A stretch of DNA of 64,000 nt from Micromonospora sp. WMMD1155 (GTDB lineage: Bacteria > Actinomycetota > Actinomycetes > Mycobacteriales > Micromonosporaceae). Shown piece by piece: positions 1 to 9,159 of the stretch; position 1 is the stretch's first letter; each line of letters starts with the position of its first letter. A program made the position numbers and the translations under genes. A model generated the notes under the pieces. The model saw only the letters and a list, made by a program, of their open reading frames with translations, was not told the origin of the DNA and did not search any database. Where the stretch lies: assembly GCF_029581275.1 (NCBI RefSeq), contig NZ_CP120742.1, positions 6,882,501 to 6,946,500 of the forward strand. Direction: 5' to 3'.

Positions 1-1498
1 GCAGAGCGACCTGACCGCACTGACCCAGCTGGCCCCGGTGATCGTCGGCGCCGTCGTGGTGCTGGTGCTGCTCGGGCACCGCCTCGACATCCTCGCCCTC
101 GGCGACGACACCGCCACCGTGCTCGGCCTGGACGTGCGGCGTACCCGGCTCGTCGTTCTGGTGCTGGCCGTGCTGCTGTCCGCGGCGGCCGTCACCCTCA
201 CCGGCCCGGTCGGCTTCGTCGGCCTGTGCGCCCCGGTGATCGTCCGACTGCTCGGCCCGGTGGTGCCGGGGGTGCACCGGCACCGCGTCCTGCTGCCGTT
301 GTCCGGCATCGCCGGGGTCATCATCGTGCTCGGCTCCGACGTGCTGCTCCGCGCCGCGATGGGCGGGCAGGCCGGTGTGGACATTCCCACCGGCGTGGTC
401 ACCACCCTGTTCGGCGCGGCGATCCTCATCTGGCTGGCCCGCCGCCACCGCGACGCGGGCCCCACCCGCCGCCCTCCCGGCGGGCACGCGGCCGTCCGGT
501 CCACCGCCTTCCACCGCGGGGTCGTCACCGTCGCCGCCGTGGTGACCGTCGCCGCCGTCACGGTCGGCATGCTCATCGGCGACACGTGGGTGCTGCTCGG
601 CGACGTGCTCAACTGGATCAACGGCAGCACCGGGCCCGCGTACACCTTCGTGCTGGACCAGCGCTGGCCGCGCGTCGCCGCGGCGGTCCTGGCCGGCGCG
701 GCGCTCGCGGTCGCCGGCACCACAGTGCAGGCCGTCTGCCGCAACCCGCTGGCCGAGCCGGGCATCCTCGGCATCACCGCCGGGGCCGGGCTCGGAGCGG
801 TCTCCCTGCTCACCTTCGTGCCCCTGGCCGGGGTGTGGGCCGTCTCCGGCGTCGCCGGGCTCGGCGCGATGGCGGCGTTCGCCCTGGTCTACGGCCTGGC
901 GTGGCGCGGCGGGCTGAGCTCCGACCGGCTGGTGCTGATCGGCTTCGGCGCCTGGCAGGGCGGCATGGCGGTCATCACCTTCCTGGTCGTCGCCTTCGAC
1001 CCGTGGAACACCGGGAAGGCGTTGACCTGGCTCTCCGGCTCCACCTACGGCCGGATGCCGACCCAGGTGCTGCCGGTGCTGATCGCCCTGCTGGTGCTCA
1101 CCCCGGCCGTGGTCGCCGCTCGTCGGGAACTCGACCTGATGGCGTTGGACGACGACACCCCCCGGGTGCTGGGCGTCCCGCTGGAACGCACCCGGCTGCT
1201 CGCGCTCGGCGCGGCGGCGCTGCTCACCTCCACAGCGGTCTCGGCCGTCGGGGTCATCGGCTTCGTCGGCCTGGTCGCCCCGCTCGCCGCGCGGGCGCTG
1301 GTCGGCGGGCGGCACTCCCGGGTGCTCCCGGTGGCCGCGCTGCTCGGCGCGGCGCTGGTCAGCATCGCCGACACCCTCGGCCGGACGATCATCGCTCCGG
1401 CCCAGGTCCCCGCCGGCCTGGTCACCGCGATGATCGGCACCCCGTACTTCGTCTGGCTGCTGTGGCGCTCGCGCGCCGTGACGAACAACCCCCGCTAG
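1..1498 (+). CDS. FecCD-type siderophore ABC permease, two fused halves, 5'-truncated
   Basis: Inner-membrane permease that moves an iron-siderophore across the membrane. The gene starts before the window: the frame is open from base 2. The visible protein holds the end of one FecCD unit ([11 protein letters not shown], then VLGSDVLLR) followed by a complete second FecCD unit with the hallmark [30 protein letters not shown] and [11 protein letters not shown] segments. Such head-to-tail fusion is known from FhuB-type permeases. About 20 nt separate its stop from the siderophore-interacting flavoprotein downstream, so the two probably form one iron-uptake operon. The binding protein and ATPase presumably lie upstream. 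Confidence is high for family; the siderophore is unknown. Confidence 0.93.
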   Translation, partial: QSDLTALTQLAPVIVGAVVVLVLLGHRLDILALGDDTATVLGLDVRRTRLVVLVLAVLLSAAAVTLTGPVGFVGLCAPVIVRLLGPVVPGVHRHRVLLPLSGIAGVIIVLGSDVLLRAAMGGQAGVDIPTGVVTTLFGAAILIWLARRHRDAGPTRRPPGGHAAVRSTAFHRGVVTVAAVVTVAAVTVGMLIGDTWVLLGDVLNWINGSTGPAYTFVLDQRWPRVAAAVLAGAALAVAGTTVQAVCRNPLAEPGILGITAGAGLGAVSLLTFVPLAGVWAVSGVAGLGAMAAFALVYGLAWRGGLSSDRLVLIGFGAWQGGMAVITFLVVAFDPWNTGKALTWLSGSTYGRMPTQVLPVLIALLVLTPAVVAARRELDLMALDDDTPRVLGVPLERTRLLALGAAALLTSTAVSAVGVIGFVGLVAPLAARALVGGRHSRVLPVAALLGAALVSIADTLGRTIIAPAQVPAGLVTAMIGTPYFVWLLWRSRAVTNNPR

Positions 1499-1520
1499 CT
1501 GCCGAGCCGAGAGAGGCACC

Positions 1521-2426
1521 ATGACCGAGACCCTGCCCATCGCCCCGTGGCGCGTGTTCACCGTCACCGTGGCGGCGGTACGCCGACTCAGCCCCTCCTT
1601 CGTCCGGGTCACCTTCACCGGCGTCGACCTCGACCGCTTCGCCGACAACGGGTACGACCAGCGGATCAAGCTGGTGCTGCCGGTGCCCGGCCGACCCGGG
1701 GTGAACCTCACCGGTGGCGCGGACTGGTACGCGGCCTGGCGGGCCCTGCCGGAGCACCAGCGCAACCCGATTCGCACCTACACCGTGCGGGCGGTCCGGC
1801 CCCACCTGGCCGAGGTCGACGTCGACCTGGTGCTGCACGGCGACGGCGGCCCGGCGACGCGTTGGGCGCGGCGGGTGAGCGCGGGCGACGAGGTCGCCCT
1901 CGTCGGTCCGGACGCGGGCTACGACGGCGACCACGGCGGGATCGAGTTCCGGCCGTCGACCGGGAGCTGCCTGCTGCTGGCCGGGGACGAGACCGCCGTG
2001 CCGGCGATCGCGGGTATCTGCGAGCGGCTCCCCCTCGATGCCCGGGGCGTCGTCCTGCTGGAGGTGCCCGCCGACCACGACGTGTTGCCGTTGGTCACTC
2101 CCCCGGGTGTCGAGGTCCGTTGGCTGCCCCGCGGGCTCGACGGACATGGCAGCCGGCTGGTGCCCGCGGTCGCCGCCGCGGCGGAGGAGCTGCTGGCCGC
2201 CGACGCGTCGGACCGCGCTCAGCCCGTCCCGGACGTCGACCTGGACACCGAGATCCTGTGGGAGGTCCCCGAGGAGGTGGCCGCCGCACCGCTGTACGCC
2301 TGGCTCGCCGGGGAGGCCGGTGTGATCCGCACCCTGCGGCGGCACCTGGTCGCCGAGCGAGGGATGGACCGACGGGCGGTCGCCTTCATGGGTTACTGGC
2401 GTCTCGGGCACGCCGACCCGGCCTGA
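1521..2426 (+). CDS. siderophore-interacting protein (SIP/ViuB family ferric-siderophore reductase)
   Basis: A 301-residue cytoplasmic flavoprotein of the family that reduces Fe(III)-siderophore complexes to release iron. The N-terminal half is an FAD-binding barrel with the flavin motif RTYTVR after NPI. The C-terminal SIP domain ends in the typical [11 protein letters not shown] and MGYWRLG segments. The ATG start follows a GAGAGAGG ribosome-binding site. It lies directly behind the FecCD permease, which supports release of iron from the imported siderophore. The electron donor (NADH or ferredoxin) cannot be told from sequence. Confidence 0.93.
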   Translation: MTETLPIAPWRVFTVTVAAVRRLSPSFVRVTFTGVDLDRFADNGYDQRIKLVLPVPGRPGVNLTGGADWYAAWRALPEHQRNPIRTYTVRAVRPHLAEVDVDLVLHGDGGPATRWARRVSAGDEVALVGPDAGYDGDHGGIEFRPSTGSCLLLAGDETAVPAIAGICERLPLDARGVVLLEVPADHDVLPLVTPPGVEVRWLPRGLDGHGSRLVPAVAAAAEELLAADASDRAQPVPDVDLDTEILWEVPEEVAAAPLYAWLAGEAGVIRTLRRHLVAERGMDRRAVAFMGYWRLGHADPA

Positions 2427-2578
2427 CCGCCGTGAGCCGCGTCGCCGCCCGGGACGGCCGCATCGCCGGCCGGGCGGCCGCGAGGTGCGTCGGACGCCGC
2501 GCGGTGCGTACAGTTTCGGGTCGGACTTGGGGCGAGCCGGGGTGAACCGGCACGGGATACGGGACGAGACGACGACGC

Positions 2579-4024
2579 ATGACGGTGGACAACGTTGCCG
2601 AAAACAGTCAGAAAGGCATTGACCGCGAGCGGCTGGAGACCTGCCTCAGCGTCTTCGAGGCGTTGGAGGCGCTGCCCTCGGACCACCCGGACGTGGTGCG
2701 GGTGCAGCGGGCCACTGCCCGGCTCTACAAGGTGGTCAAGCAGCGGCGACGGGAGGAGCGGCGAGACGCCGTCCTCGCCGCGGACCGGGCCGTGACCGAG
2801 GCCACCGCCACCGGTGCACCGGGGCGGATCGACGACGAGACCCAGGGCATCCCGCTGGCGTCGTCGGTCGCGGGCGAGACGGCGGGTTTCCTGCACAACC
2901 CGCGCGGCTGCTACGTCTGCAAGCAGCGGTACCGCCAGGTGGACGCCTTCTACCACCAGCTCTGCCCGTCCTGCGCGACGCTCAACCGGGAGCGCCGCGA
3001 CGCCCGTACCGACCTGACCGGTCGGCGGGCGCTGCTCACCGGCGGCCGGGCCAAGATCGGCATGTACATCGCGTTGCGGCTGCTGCGCGACGGCGCGCAC
3101 ACGACGGTGACCACGCGGTTCCCGCACGACGCGGTACGCCGGTTCGCCGCGATGCCGGACAGCGCCGACTGGCTGCACCGCCTGCGCGTCGTCGGGATCG
3201 ACCTGCGTGACCCGGCCCAGGTGATCGCCCTGGCCGACTCGGTGAGCAGTCAGGGCCCCCTGGACATCCTGATCAACAACGCGGCGCAGACCGTCCGCCG
3301 CTCCCCCGGGGCGTACGCGCAGCTCGTCGCCGCGGAGGCCGCGCCCCTGCCGGACGGTCCGCTACCGGAGTTGATCACGTTCGCCAAGCCGGGTGGACAG
3401 GGCGCCCCGGCGGGTGCCCTCACCGCCGGGCTCACCCCGCACGCGCTCACCGCGCTGGCGCTCACCAGCGGCTCCGCCTCGCCGGAGCGGATCGCGGCGT
3501 CCACCGCCATCGACGCCGGGGGCCTGGTGCCGGACCTCGACTCGGTCAACAGTTGGGTCCAGCGGGTGCAGGAGGTCGACCCGGTCGAGCTGCTCGAGGT
3601 GCAACTGTGCAACGTGACCGCGCCGTTCGTGCTGGTCAGCAGGCTGCGCCCGGCGATGGCCGCCGCGTCGGCCCGCCGCAAGTACGTGGTGAACGTGTCG
3701 GCGATGGAGGGGCAGTTCGGCCGTGGCTACAAGGGGCCGGGGCACCCGCACACCAACATGGCCAAGGCCGCGTTGAACATGCTGACCCGCACCAGCGCCC
3801 AGGAGATGCTGACCGACGGCATCCTGATGACCAGCGTCGACACCGGCTGGATCACCGACGAACGGCCGCACCCGACCAAGATGCGCCTGGCCGACGAGGG
3901 CTTCCACGCCCCGCTGGACCTGGTCGACGGCGCCGCCCGGGTGTACGACCCGATCGTCCGCGGCGAGCAGGGCGAGGACCTGTACGGCTGTTTCCTGAAG
4001 GACTACGCGCCCTGCGCCTGGTGA
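2579..4024 (+). CDS. SDR-fold protein with N-terminal zinc-ribbon and non-canonical active site
   Basis: A 481-residue protein. Residues 1-100 are a charged helical region. C111-x2-C114 and C129-x2-C132 look like a small zinc ribbon. A Rossmann domain follows with the nucleotide motif TGGRAKIG and the NNAAQT segment (in place of NNAG). In the catalytic part Ser374 is present and Lys396 is in place (NMAKAALNML), but the position four before the lysine is Thr392 rather than the usual Tyr. An insertion of about 80 residues follows NNAAQT. The family is annotated as short-chain dehydrogenase/reductase, but ordinary SDR chemistry is doubtful. It is separated by about 150 bp from the iron genes, and its substrate is unknown. 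Confidence 0.82.
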   Translation: MTVDNVAENSQKGIDRERLETCLSVFEALEALPSDHPDVVRVQRATARLYKVVKQRRREERRDAVLAADRAVTEATATGAPGRIDDETQGIPLASSVAGETAGFLHNPRGCYVCKQRYRQVDAFYHQLCPSCATLNRERRDARTDLTGRRALLTGGRAKIGMYIALRLLRDGAHTTVTTRFPHDAVRRFAAMPDSADWLHRLRVVGIDLRDPAQVIALADSVSSQGPLDILINNAAQTVRRSPGAYAQLVAAEAAPLPDGPLPELITFAKPGGQGAPAGALTAGLTPHALTALALTSGSASPERIAASTAIDAGGLVPDLDSVNSWVQRVQEVDPVELLEVQLCNVTAPFVLVSRLRPAMAAASARRKYVVNVSAMEGQFGRGYKGPGHPHTNMAKAALNMLTRTSAQEMLTDGILMTSVDTGWITDERPHPTKMRLADEGFHAPLDLVDGAARVYDPIVRGEQGEDLYGCFLKDYAPCAW

Positions 4025-4077
4025 CCGCCGCGACAGAGCAACACCGGGTGATCGCCCGCAACGACGAGGAGAAGAAC

Positions 4078-4554
4078 ATGTCAGACGACCGTGAGGCGTG
4101 GCCGACGCTGGACGAGCTGCTGCGCGAGGAGGGCGAGCTGGAACTCGCGGGCCTGTCCGAGACCGACGCGTACGAGCTGGGGATGCTCGCCGTCACGGCA
4201 GCGAGTGAGCAGCGGCTGCCGGTGTCGATCGGGGTGTGGCGGACGGGACGCCAGCTCTTCCACTGTGGCCTGCCGGGCTCGACGGCGGACAACGACGCGT
4301 GGCTGCGCCGCAAGGGACGCGTGGTGATGCGCTTCGAGCACTCGTCGCTGTACATGGCCCGGTTGTGCCAGGACAAGCAGGTGACGCTGGCCGAGCGGTA
4401 CGGCCTGCCCGCCGAGCGGTACGCGGCGGCCGGGGGCGCGGTGCCGCTGCGCGTGCGGGGCACCGGCGTGGTGGGCTGGGTCGGTGTGTCCGGGCTGCCG
4501 CAGCTCGACGACCACCGCTTCGTCGTCGACGTCCTGCGCAAACTGCCCCGCTGA
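4078..4554 (+). CDS. UPF0303 / haem-degrading (HbpS/GlcG-like) domain protein
   Basis: A 158-residue single-domain cytoplasmic protein of the PF03928 haem-degrading/UPF0303 type. Its segments are GMLAVTAASEQRLPVSIGVW, then LFHCGLPGSTADNDAWLRRK, then a C-terminal GTGVVGWVGVSGLPQLDDHR. The ATG at 4078 sits behind a GAGGAG Shine-Dalgarno and follows the SDR gene by about 50 nt, so they are probably cotranscribed. Members of this fold bind haem or small acids, and the iron-uptake neighbours make a haem/iron role plausible but not shown. A strong hairpin terminator follows. Confidence 0.78.
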   Translation: MSDDREAWPTLDELLREEGELELAGLSETDAYELGMLAVTAASEQRLPVSIGVWRTGRQLFHCGLPGSTADNDAWLRRKGRVVMRFEHSSLYMARLCQDKQVTLAERYGLPAERYAAAGGAVPLRVRGTGVVGWVGVSGLPQLDDHRFVVDVLRKLPR

Positions 4555-4563
4555 GATCGGGCG

Positions 4564-4596
4564 GACCCGGCGGCCTCGCCACGAGGCCGCCGGGTC
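4564..4596. terminator. bidirectional hairpin terminator
   Basis: Perfect 15-bp stem (GACCCGGCGGCCTCG with its complement) and a 3-nt loop, sitting between two convergent genes (stop codons at 4554 and 4602). It can serve both strands. Confidence 0.85.
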
Positions 4597-4601
4597 GACC
4601 C

Positions 4602-5978
4602 TCAGCGCGCCCGCCGGTTGGCGCGGAGCGCGCCGAGGAGCACAGCCGGCCGGGCCAGCGAGCGCGGGTGCTCGCGCATGGAGACGACCTCGTTGAACCG
4701 GCGGGCGGTCGCCACGTCGGTGACTGTCGCCTCGATGATCTGCCGGCTCGCCCAACTGGAGATCCGGTAGCCGCGCGGGTAGGGCCCGTCGACGTGCGGC
4801 AACGCCAGGTCGGCGGAGGTCGAGATCGACCAGGCGGCGTCGACGACGACCTGCTGCAACGCGAGGAAGTGCCGTGCGGGCGCCCGGAGGTCCGGGTCGG
4901 ACCGCAGGTACGTCGACAGGCAGGCCGCGTGCAGGGCCGCGGACGTCATCCCCTGCCCGTACACCGGGTTGAACGACGCGACGGCGTCGCCGACGCTGAC
5001 CAGACCGGCCGGGAACCGCTTCAGCGCGTGGAAGTCCCGGCGTCGGCTGTCGGCGTGGTGGTAGGTCTGGACGTCGCCCAGCATCTCCTGGTCGGCCACC
5101 TCGCCGAACTCCGGCGGGAACTGCTCCCGCAGGCGACGGACGAAGTCCTCCGGGGTGCGCCCCGGACGGTCGTCGCCGTAACCGGCCATCATGGCCATCC
5201 ACCGGCCGTCCTCGATGGCGAAGAACGCGGCCCCGGCCACGTCCAACCCCATCTTCGGGGTGTGCAGCGCCAGGACGACGGTCGTGGCCGGGGTGACCTC
5301 CGGGCGGCGGAACAGGGCCGTCGCGTAGTTCAGGTGCACCGTCATCCGCCGGGTCACCGGCCGCTCCCAGCCGGCCTGCTCCAGCCAGTCCGAGAGTCTG
5401 CTCGACCGACCCATGGCGTCCACCACGAGGTCACCGGTCTCCACGCCGGTCACCCCGGCGACCTCGCAACGGACCCCGGTGACCGCATCGCCGTCGAACA
5501 CGAGACCGGTGGCGCGTGCGGTGACCGTCTTGACGTTGGGCAGCCGGAGCACCTGTTGACGGATCAGCTCCTCCAGGAGCGGACGGCTGCCGGCCAGGCT
5601 GTCGGCGTCGTCGGGGACGACGACCTTCGGGCGGCCGTCGAGGTAGTTGCGCCGCGCCTCGGGCGGCGCCTCGACCGCTCCGCGCGCCAGCGCCGCGTCG
5701 CGGAATCCGGGGAACAGGCGCTCCAGCTGGAGGAAGCCGCCGGGCAGCAGCGCGTGCAGCTGCGTCCCCTGGGGTACGCCGGGACGCGCGCCGGCCACCT
5801 GCGGGTCGTCCCGGTCGATGATGACGACGCTGTCGGCGTGCTCGGACAGCACCCGGGCGGCCAGCAGGCCGGCGACGCTGCCGCCGACCACGACGGCCCG
5901 ACCCATCGTCGGGGAGTTCCGGTCAGGGGGTCGTACCGCGTTCAGCTCCGCGAAGACCCGGGATGGGGAGAGGGACAT
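4602..5978 (-). CDS. FAD-dependent monooxygenase/hydroxylase
   Basis: A 458-residue flavoprotein of the p-hydroxybenzoate-hydroxylase-like superfamily. An N-terminal FAD Rossmann motif (VVVGGSVAGLLAARVLSEHA) is followed by an acidic IIDRDDP strand end. The second FAD motif near residues 330-345 reads VGDAVASFNPVYGQGMTS. The frame extends upstream, but the ATG at 5978 has a clear GGAGAG site and gives the normal N-terminus, so it is preferred. The gene is monocistronic and convergent with the UPF0303 gene. Its substrate is unknown; relatives act on aromatic or polyketide intermediates or reduce geranylgeranyl chains. Confidence 0.85.
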   Translation of the reverse strand: MSLSPSRVFAELNAVRPPDRNSPTMGRAVVVGGSVAGLLAARVLSEHADSVVIIDRDDPQVAGARPGVPQGTQLHALLPGGFLQLERLFPGFRDAALARGAVEAPPEARRNYLDGRPKVVVPDDADSLAGSRPLLEELIRQQVLRLPNVKTVTARATGLVFDGDAVTGVRCEVAGVTGVETGDLVVDAMGRSSRLSDWLEQAGWERPVTRRMTVHLNYATALFRRPEVTPATTVVLALHTPKMGLDVAGAAFFAIEDGRWMAMMAGYGDDRPGRTPEDFVRRLREQFPPEFGEVADQEMLGDVQTYHHADSRRRDFHALKRFPAGLVSVGDAVASFNPVYGQGMTSAALHAACLSTYLRSDPDLRAPARHFLALQQVVVDAAWSISTSADLALPHVDGPYPRGYRISSWASRQIIEATVTDVATARRFNEVVSMREHPRSLARPAVLLGALRANRRAR

Positions 5979-6211
5979 CGTGCTCTCCAAGGGATACGAG
6001 GTGTGGTGCCCTCCGTGCCGCCGGCATTCGGATGGGCGGGCGGACCGGTGGACGGTCGTCCGGCGTGACGCCCGCCGATCGTCGCACAACCACCTGAAGG
6101 GCAACCGTCTGTGTCCGCCAGATGACCACGTGTCGGACGACGGGATGAAGACGACAGACGTTCGGGCGGGCCGATTGGCGTGCGACGATGCCGACTGTCA
6201 CGATCTCCGGC

Positions 6212-7588
6212 ATGCCCGTCGCACGTCGTACCCTCCTTGCTGCCGGCCTGGCCGCCGCAGCCGCCGGCCTCACCGCCTGCGGCGGCGACGGCACGCCCGA
6301 CGCGGGTGCGGCCGGGCCCGGTGACGCGGTGACCGGGACCGACGCCGCCGGCAACCGGGTGGGTTTCGGCTCGGCCGGGAAGACCACACCGTCGGGCACG
6401 CCGAGCGCGTCCGCGAGTGGTGGTGCCGCAGCCGCGGGCCAGGCCCGCTACGCGCAGGACGTGACAGCGCTGCTGCGGCGGCACCTGCCCGCCACGCCGC
6501 AGACCGTGCAGCACAAGGGCTTTCCCGGCGCGGTCGCCGTCGTCCTGGTCGACGGGAAGACGGCTGTGCACACCGCGGTCGGGGAGGCGTTGCGCTACGG
6601 CGCCGGGCCCAAACTACTGGCGGCGGGCCAGCGCGTCGAGATGCGCCCGGACTCCATCTTCGACCTCGCCTCGGTCACGAAGGTGTACACGGCCATCCTG
6701 CTGTTGCAGCAGGTCGACAAGGGTCGGGTCGAGCTGGGCGCTTGGGTGCGCGACTACCTGCCCGGTTTCACCGGCGCGGGCACCGAGCGGATCACCGTCG
6801 AGATGCTGCTGACCCACACCAGCGGTCTCCCGGTCGGCGCGAAGGTCTCCGGTCTCGCCGACAATACGGCCCGCTGGAACGCGGTGCTCACCACCGGGCT
6901 GGTCTCCGGCGCCGTCCCCGGCACCACGTTCCGCTATTCCAGCGTCGGGCTGATGGTCGCCGGCAGGATCGTGGAGAAGGTCACCGGCCAACGACTCGAC
7001 CAGGCGCTGAAGAGCAACCTCACCGGCCCGCTCGGCCTGCGCGACACCGGCTTCAACCCGAACACCTGGTTGTCGGGCAGCGCGAAGGCCGGTCGCCTGG
7101 TCGCCACCGACGCCCGCTCGTCGCGGGGTCTGCTCCGGGGCACCGTCCACGACGACGTCGCCAACCACCTCGGCGGCGTGGCCGGGCACGCCGGCGTCTT
7201 CGCCACCGCCACCGACCTGGCCGTCATCGGGCAGATGCTCCTCAACGGGGGCACCCACCAGGGCAGGAGGATCCTCGCCGCGACGACGGTCCGTCGGATG
7301 CTCACCAACCAGAACTCCGGGAAGCCAGCCGTCGACCCGGAGCGGCCCAACCGGACCTCCGCCCACGGCCTCGGGGTCGTGCTCAACCAGAGTTGGTTCA
7401 TGGGTCGACTCGCCTCCGCCCGGACCTTCGGTCACACCGGCTTCGCCGGCCCGTCGCTCCTGGTCGACCCGTCCCGGAAGCTCGTCCTCGCCCTGCTCAC
7501 GAACCGCGCACATCCCAACTGGAGTTGGTCGAACCCCGATCCGGTCCGCGCCGCCCTCGGCGACCTGCTTGCGAGAGAGGTCGACTGA
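6212..7588 (+). CDS. serine hydrolase, class C beta-lactamase family lipoprotein
   Basis: A 458-residue exported serine hydrolase. The N-terminus (RR at 5-6, hydrophobic stretch, LTAC lipobox with C23) predicts a Tat-type lipoprotein. The catalytic set is S154-V-T-K157 (SxxK), Y242-S-S244 (YxS rather than YxN) and H408-T-G410 (replacing KTG). The family includes beta-lactamases, D-alanyl carboxypeptidases and esterases; the HTG box favours an esterase or peptidase over true antibiotic resistance. An alternative ATG at 6188 exists, and neither start has a strong Shine-Dalgarno. A secreted lipase lies about 100 bp downstream on the same strand. Confidence 0.88.
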   Translation: MPVARRTLLAAGLAAAAAGLTACGGDGTPDAGAAGPGDAVTGTDAAGNRVGFGSAGKTTPSGTPSASASGGAAAAGQARYAQDVTALLRRHLPATPQTVQHKGFPGAVAVVLVDGKTAVHTAVGEALRYGAGPKLLAAGQRVEMRPDSIFDLASVTKVYTAILLLQQVDKGRVELGAWVRDYLPGFTGAGTERITVEMLLTHTSGLPVGAKVSGLADNTARWNAVLTTGLVSGAVPGTTFRYSSVGLMVAGRIVEKVTGQRLDQALKSNLTGPLGLRDTGFNPNTWLSGSAKAGRLVATDARSSRGLLRGTVHDDVANHLGGVAGHAGVFATATDLAVIGQMLLNGGTHQGRRILAATTVRRMLTNQNSGKPAVDPERPNRTSAHGLGVVLNQSWFMGRLASARTFGHTGFAGPSLLVDPSRKLVLALLTNRAHPNWSWSNPDPVRAALGDLLAREVD

Positions 7589-7682
7589 CCGGGCGACCGG
7601 CAGGTGTGGACCGCTGCGCCGCGCCCTGACAGGATACTTGCGCTAACAGTGCAGATACCTCGTCGCTCAGGGTGGAGGACCG

Positions 7683-9011
7683 ATGCACATTTCTCGCCGG
7701 AGACTGCTCTCCGTACTGGCCGGGGGTGCCCTCGCGGTCGGCTTGGCCGTCGCTCCCGTCCCACGGGCCGCCGACGCCGCCACCACCCCGACGTACCGCC
7801 CGGTGATCTTCGTGCACGGCAGCGCCGGGTCGGCGACGCAGTTCCAGTCCCAGGCCAAGCGCCTCGCCAGCAACGGCTACCCGATCGACGTCATCGAGGC
7901 CCACGAGTACGACTCACCCAACATCGCCACGATCCTGCCCGAGGTGTACGCAGGGCTCGACGCACGGATCACCCGCCTGCTGGCGACGACCGGCGCGGAC
8001 CGGGTCGACCTGCTCGCGCACTCCCTCGGCACCTTCGTCATGCAGGGCTATCTGAACAGCTCACCGGCCCGCGCCGCCCGCGTCGCCCACTACGTCAACC
8101 TGGACGGGCGTCCCGCCGCCTCCCTGCCCGGTGGTGTGCCCACCCTCGCCATCTGGGGTGAGGGCGATCCGGCCCGCGCCGTCGTCGGTGCGACGAACGT
8201 GCACCTCCCCGACCAGTCCCACACGCAGACCGTGTCATCGCCGGAGTCGTTCGGTGAGATCTTCCGGTTCTTCCAGGGCCGGGCGCCGCACACGACACGG
8301 ATCACGCCCCAACTCTTCGGCAGCGCCCGGGTCTCCGGTCGCGCGGTGCTCTTTCCGAGCAACGCCGGCGTCACCGACGCGACCGTCGAGGTCTACCCGG
8401 TCAGCTCCCTGACCGGCGGTCGGTTGTCCCACCGGCCCACGTACCGGTTGGCACTGGGTGCCGACGGTTCGTTCGGTCCCGTCCCGGTGCTCGCCACGGC
8501 CCGCTACGAGTTCGCGATCGTGCGCTCCGGCGCACCGACGCACCACTTCTACTTCCAGCCGTTCCTGCGCTCGGATTCGTTCGTACGCCTGGCGACGAGC
8601 GTGCCCGGCGAAGGGCTCGGCGCGCTGGTGGACACCAGCGACCGGCACACGGCGCTGACGATCCAACGCCAGAAGGAATGGTGGGGCGACCAGGGCGACG
8701 CCGGCGACCATCTCTGGATCAACGGCACTGACGTCCTGAACGCGGCGAACGCGCCACGGGTCAAGCGGACGATCGCGATCTTCGCGTTCGACGACGGCGG
8801 CGACGGGGTGAGCGACCTGACCGCTCCCCTGCCGGAGTTCTTCAGCCAGACCTTCATCACCGGCATGGACCTGTTCATCCCGGCGGCACCGGCGCACCTC
8901 GGCCTCGTCCGGATCACCGTGGGTCAACGCGGCGGTGGGTACGACGTGATCAACGTGCCGAACTGGAGGTCGAGCGCGCACCGCGTGTCGGTCAGCGTCG
9001 ACGACTTCTGA
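7683..9011 (+). CDS. secreted alpha/beta-hydrolase lipase
   Basis: A 442-residue exported enzyme. A twin-arginine signal (SRRRLLSVLAGGALAVG, ending near ADAA) precedes an alpha/beta-hydrolase domain with the oxyanion segment VIFVHGSAGS and nucleophile elbow AHSLGT (Ser114). The C-terminal half after about residue 220 is a beta-rich extension with an Asp-rich segment (FAFDDGGDGVSD). The architecture matches actinobacterial secreted lipases of the Pfam Lipase_2/PGAP1-like type. A GGTGGAGG site precedes the ATG. Lipid or ester substrates are inferred. Confidence 0.86.
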   Translation: MHISRRRLLSVLAGGALAVGLAVAPVPRAADAATTPTYRPVIFVHGSAGSATQFQSQAKRLASNGYPIDVIEAHEYDSPNIATILPEVYAGLDARITRLLATTGADRVDLLAHSLGTFVMQGYLNSSPARAARVAHYVNLDGRPAASLPGGVPTLAIWGEGDPARAVVGATNVHLPDQSHTQTVSSPESFGEIFRFFQGRAPHTTRITPQLFGSARVSGRAVLFPSNAGVTDATVEVYPVSSLTGGRLSHRPTYRLALGADGSFGPVPVLATARYEFAIVRSGAPTHHFYFQPFLRSDSFVRLATSVPGEGLGALVDTSDRHTALTIQRQKEWWGDQGDAGDHLWINGTDVLNAANAPRVKRTIAIFAFDDGGDGVSDLTAPLPEFFSQTFITGMDLFIPAAPAHLGLVRITVGQRGGGYDVINVPNWRSSAHRVSVSVDDF

Positions 9012-9045
9012 CCCCGGACCGACGAGCGCCCCGGCCGCTGTCGAC

Positions 9046-9159
9046 CCCGGCCGCCTCAACCTGGTCGGCAGCGGCCCGGCCACCACAACCCGCGAGGGTG
9101 GGCCCGGCCGCCTCAGCCCGGTCGGCAGCGGCCCGGCCGCCTCAGCCCGCGACGGTGGC
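9046..9159. repeat. 57-bp imperfect tandem duplication
   Basis: Two adjacent copies (9046-9102 and 9103-9159) share CCCGGCCGCCTCA, GTCGGCAGCGGCCCGGCC and CCCGCGA-GGTGG blocks. The second copy runs into the last codons of the minus-strand MFS gene. It looks like a local duplication that may have created the present 3' end and spacer. Confidence 0.6.

Noticed and set aside
6212..7588. True antibiotic-resistance beta-lactamase.
   Set aside because: The KTG box is HTG and the YxN motif is YSS; the family is mostly peptidases and esterases.
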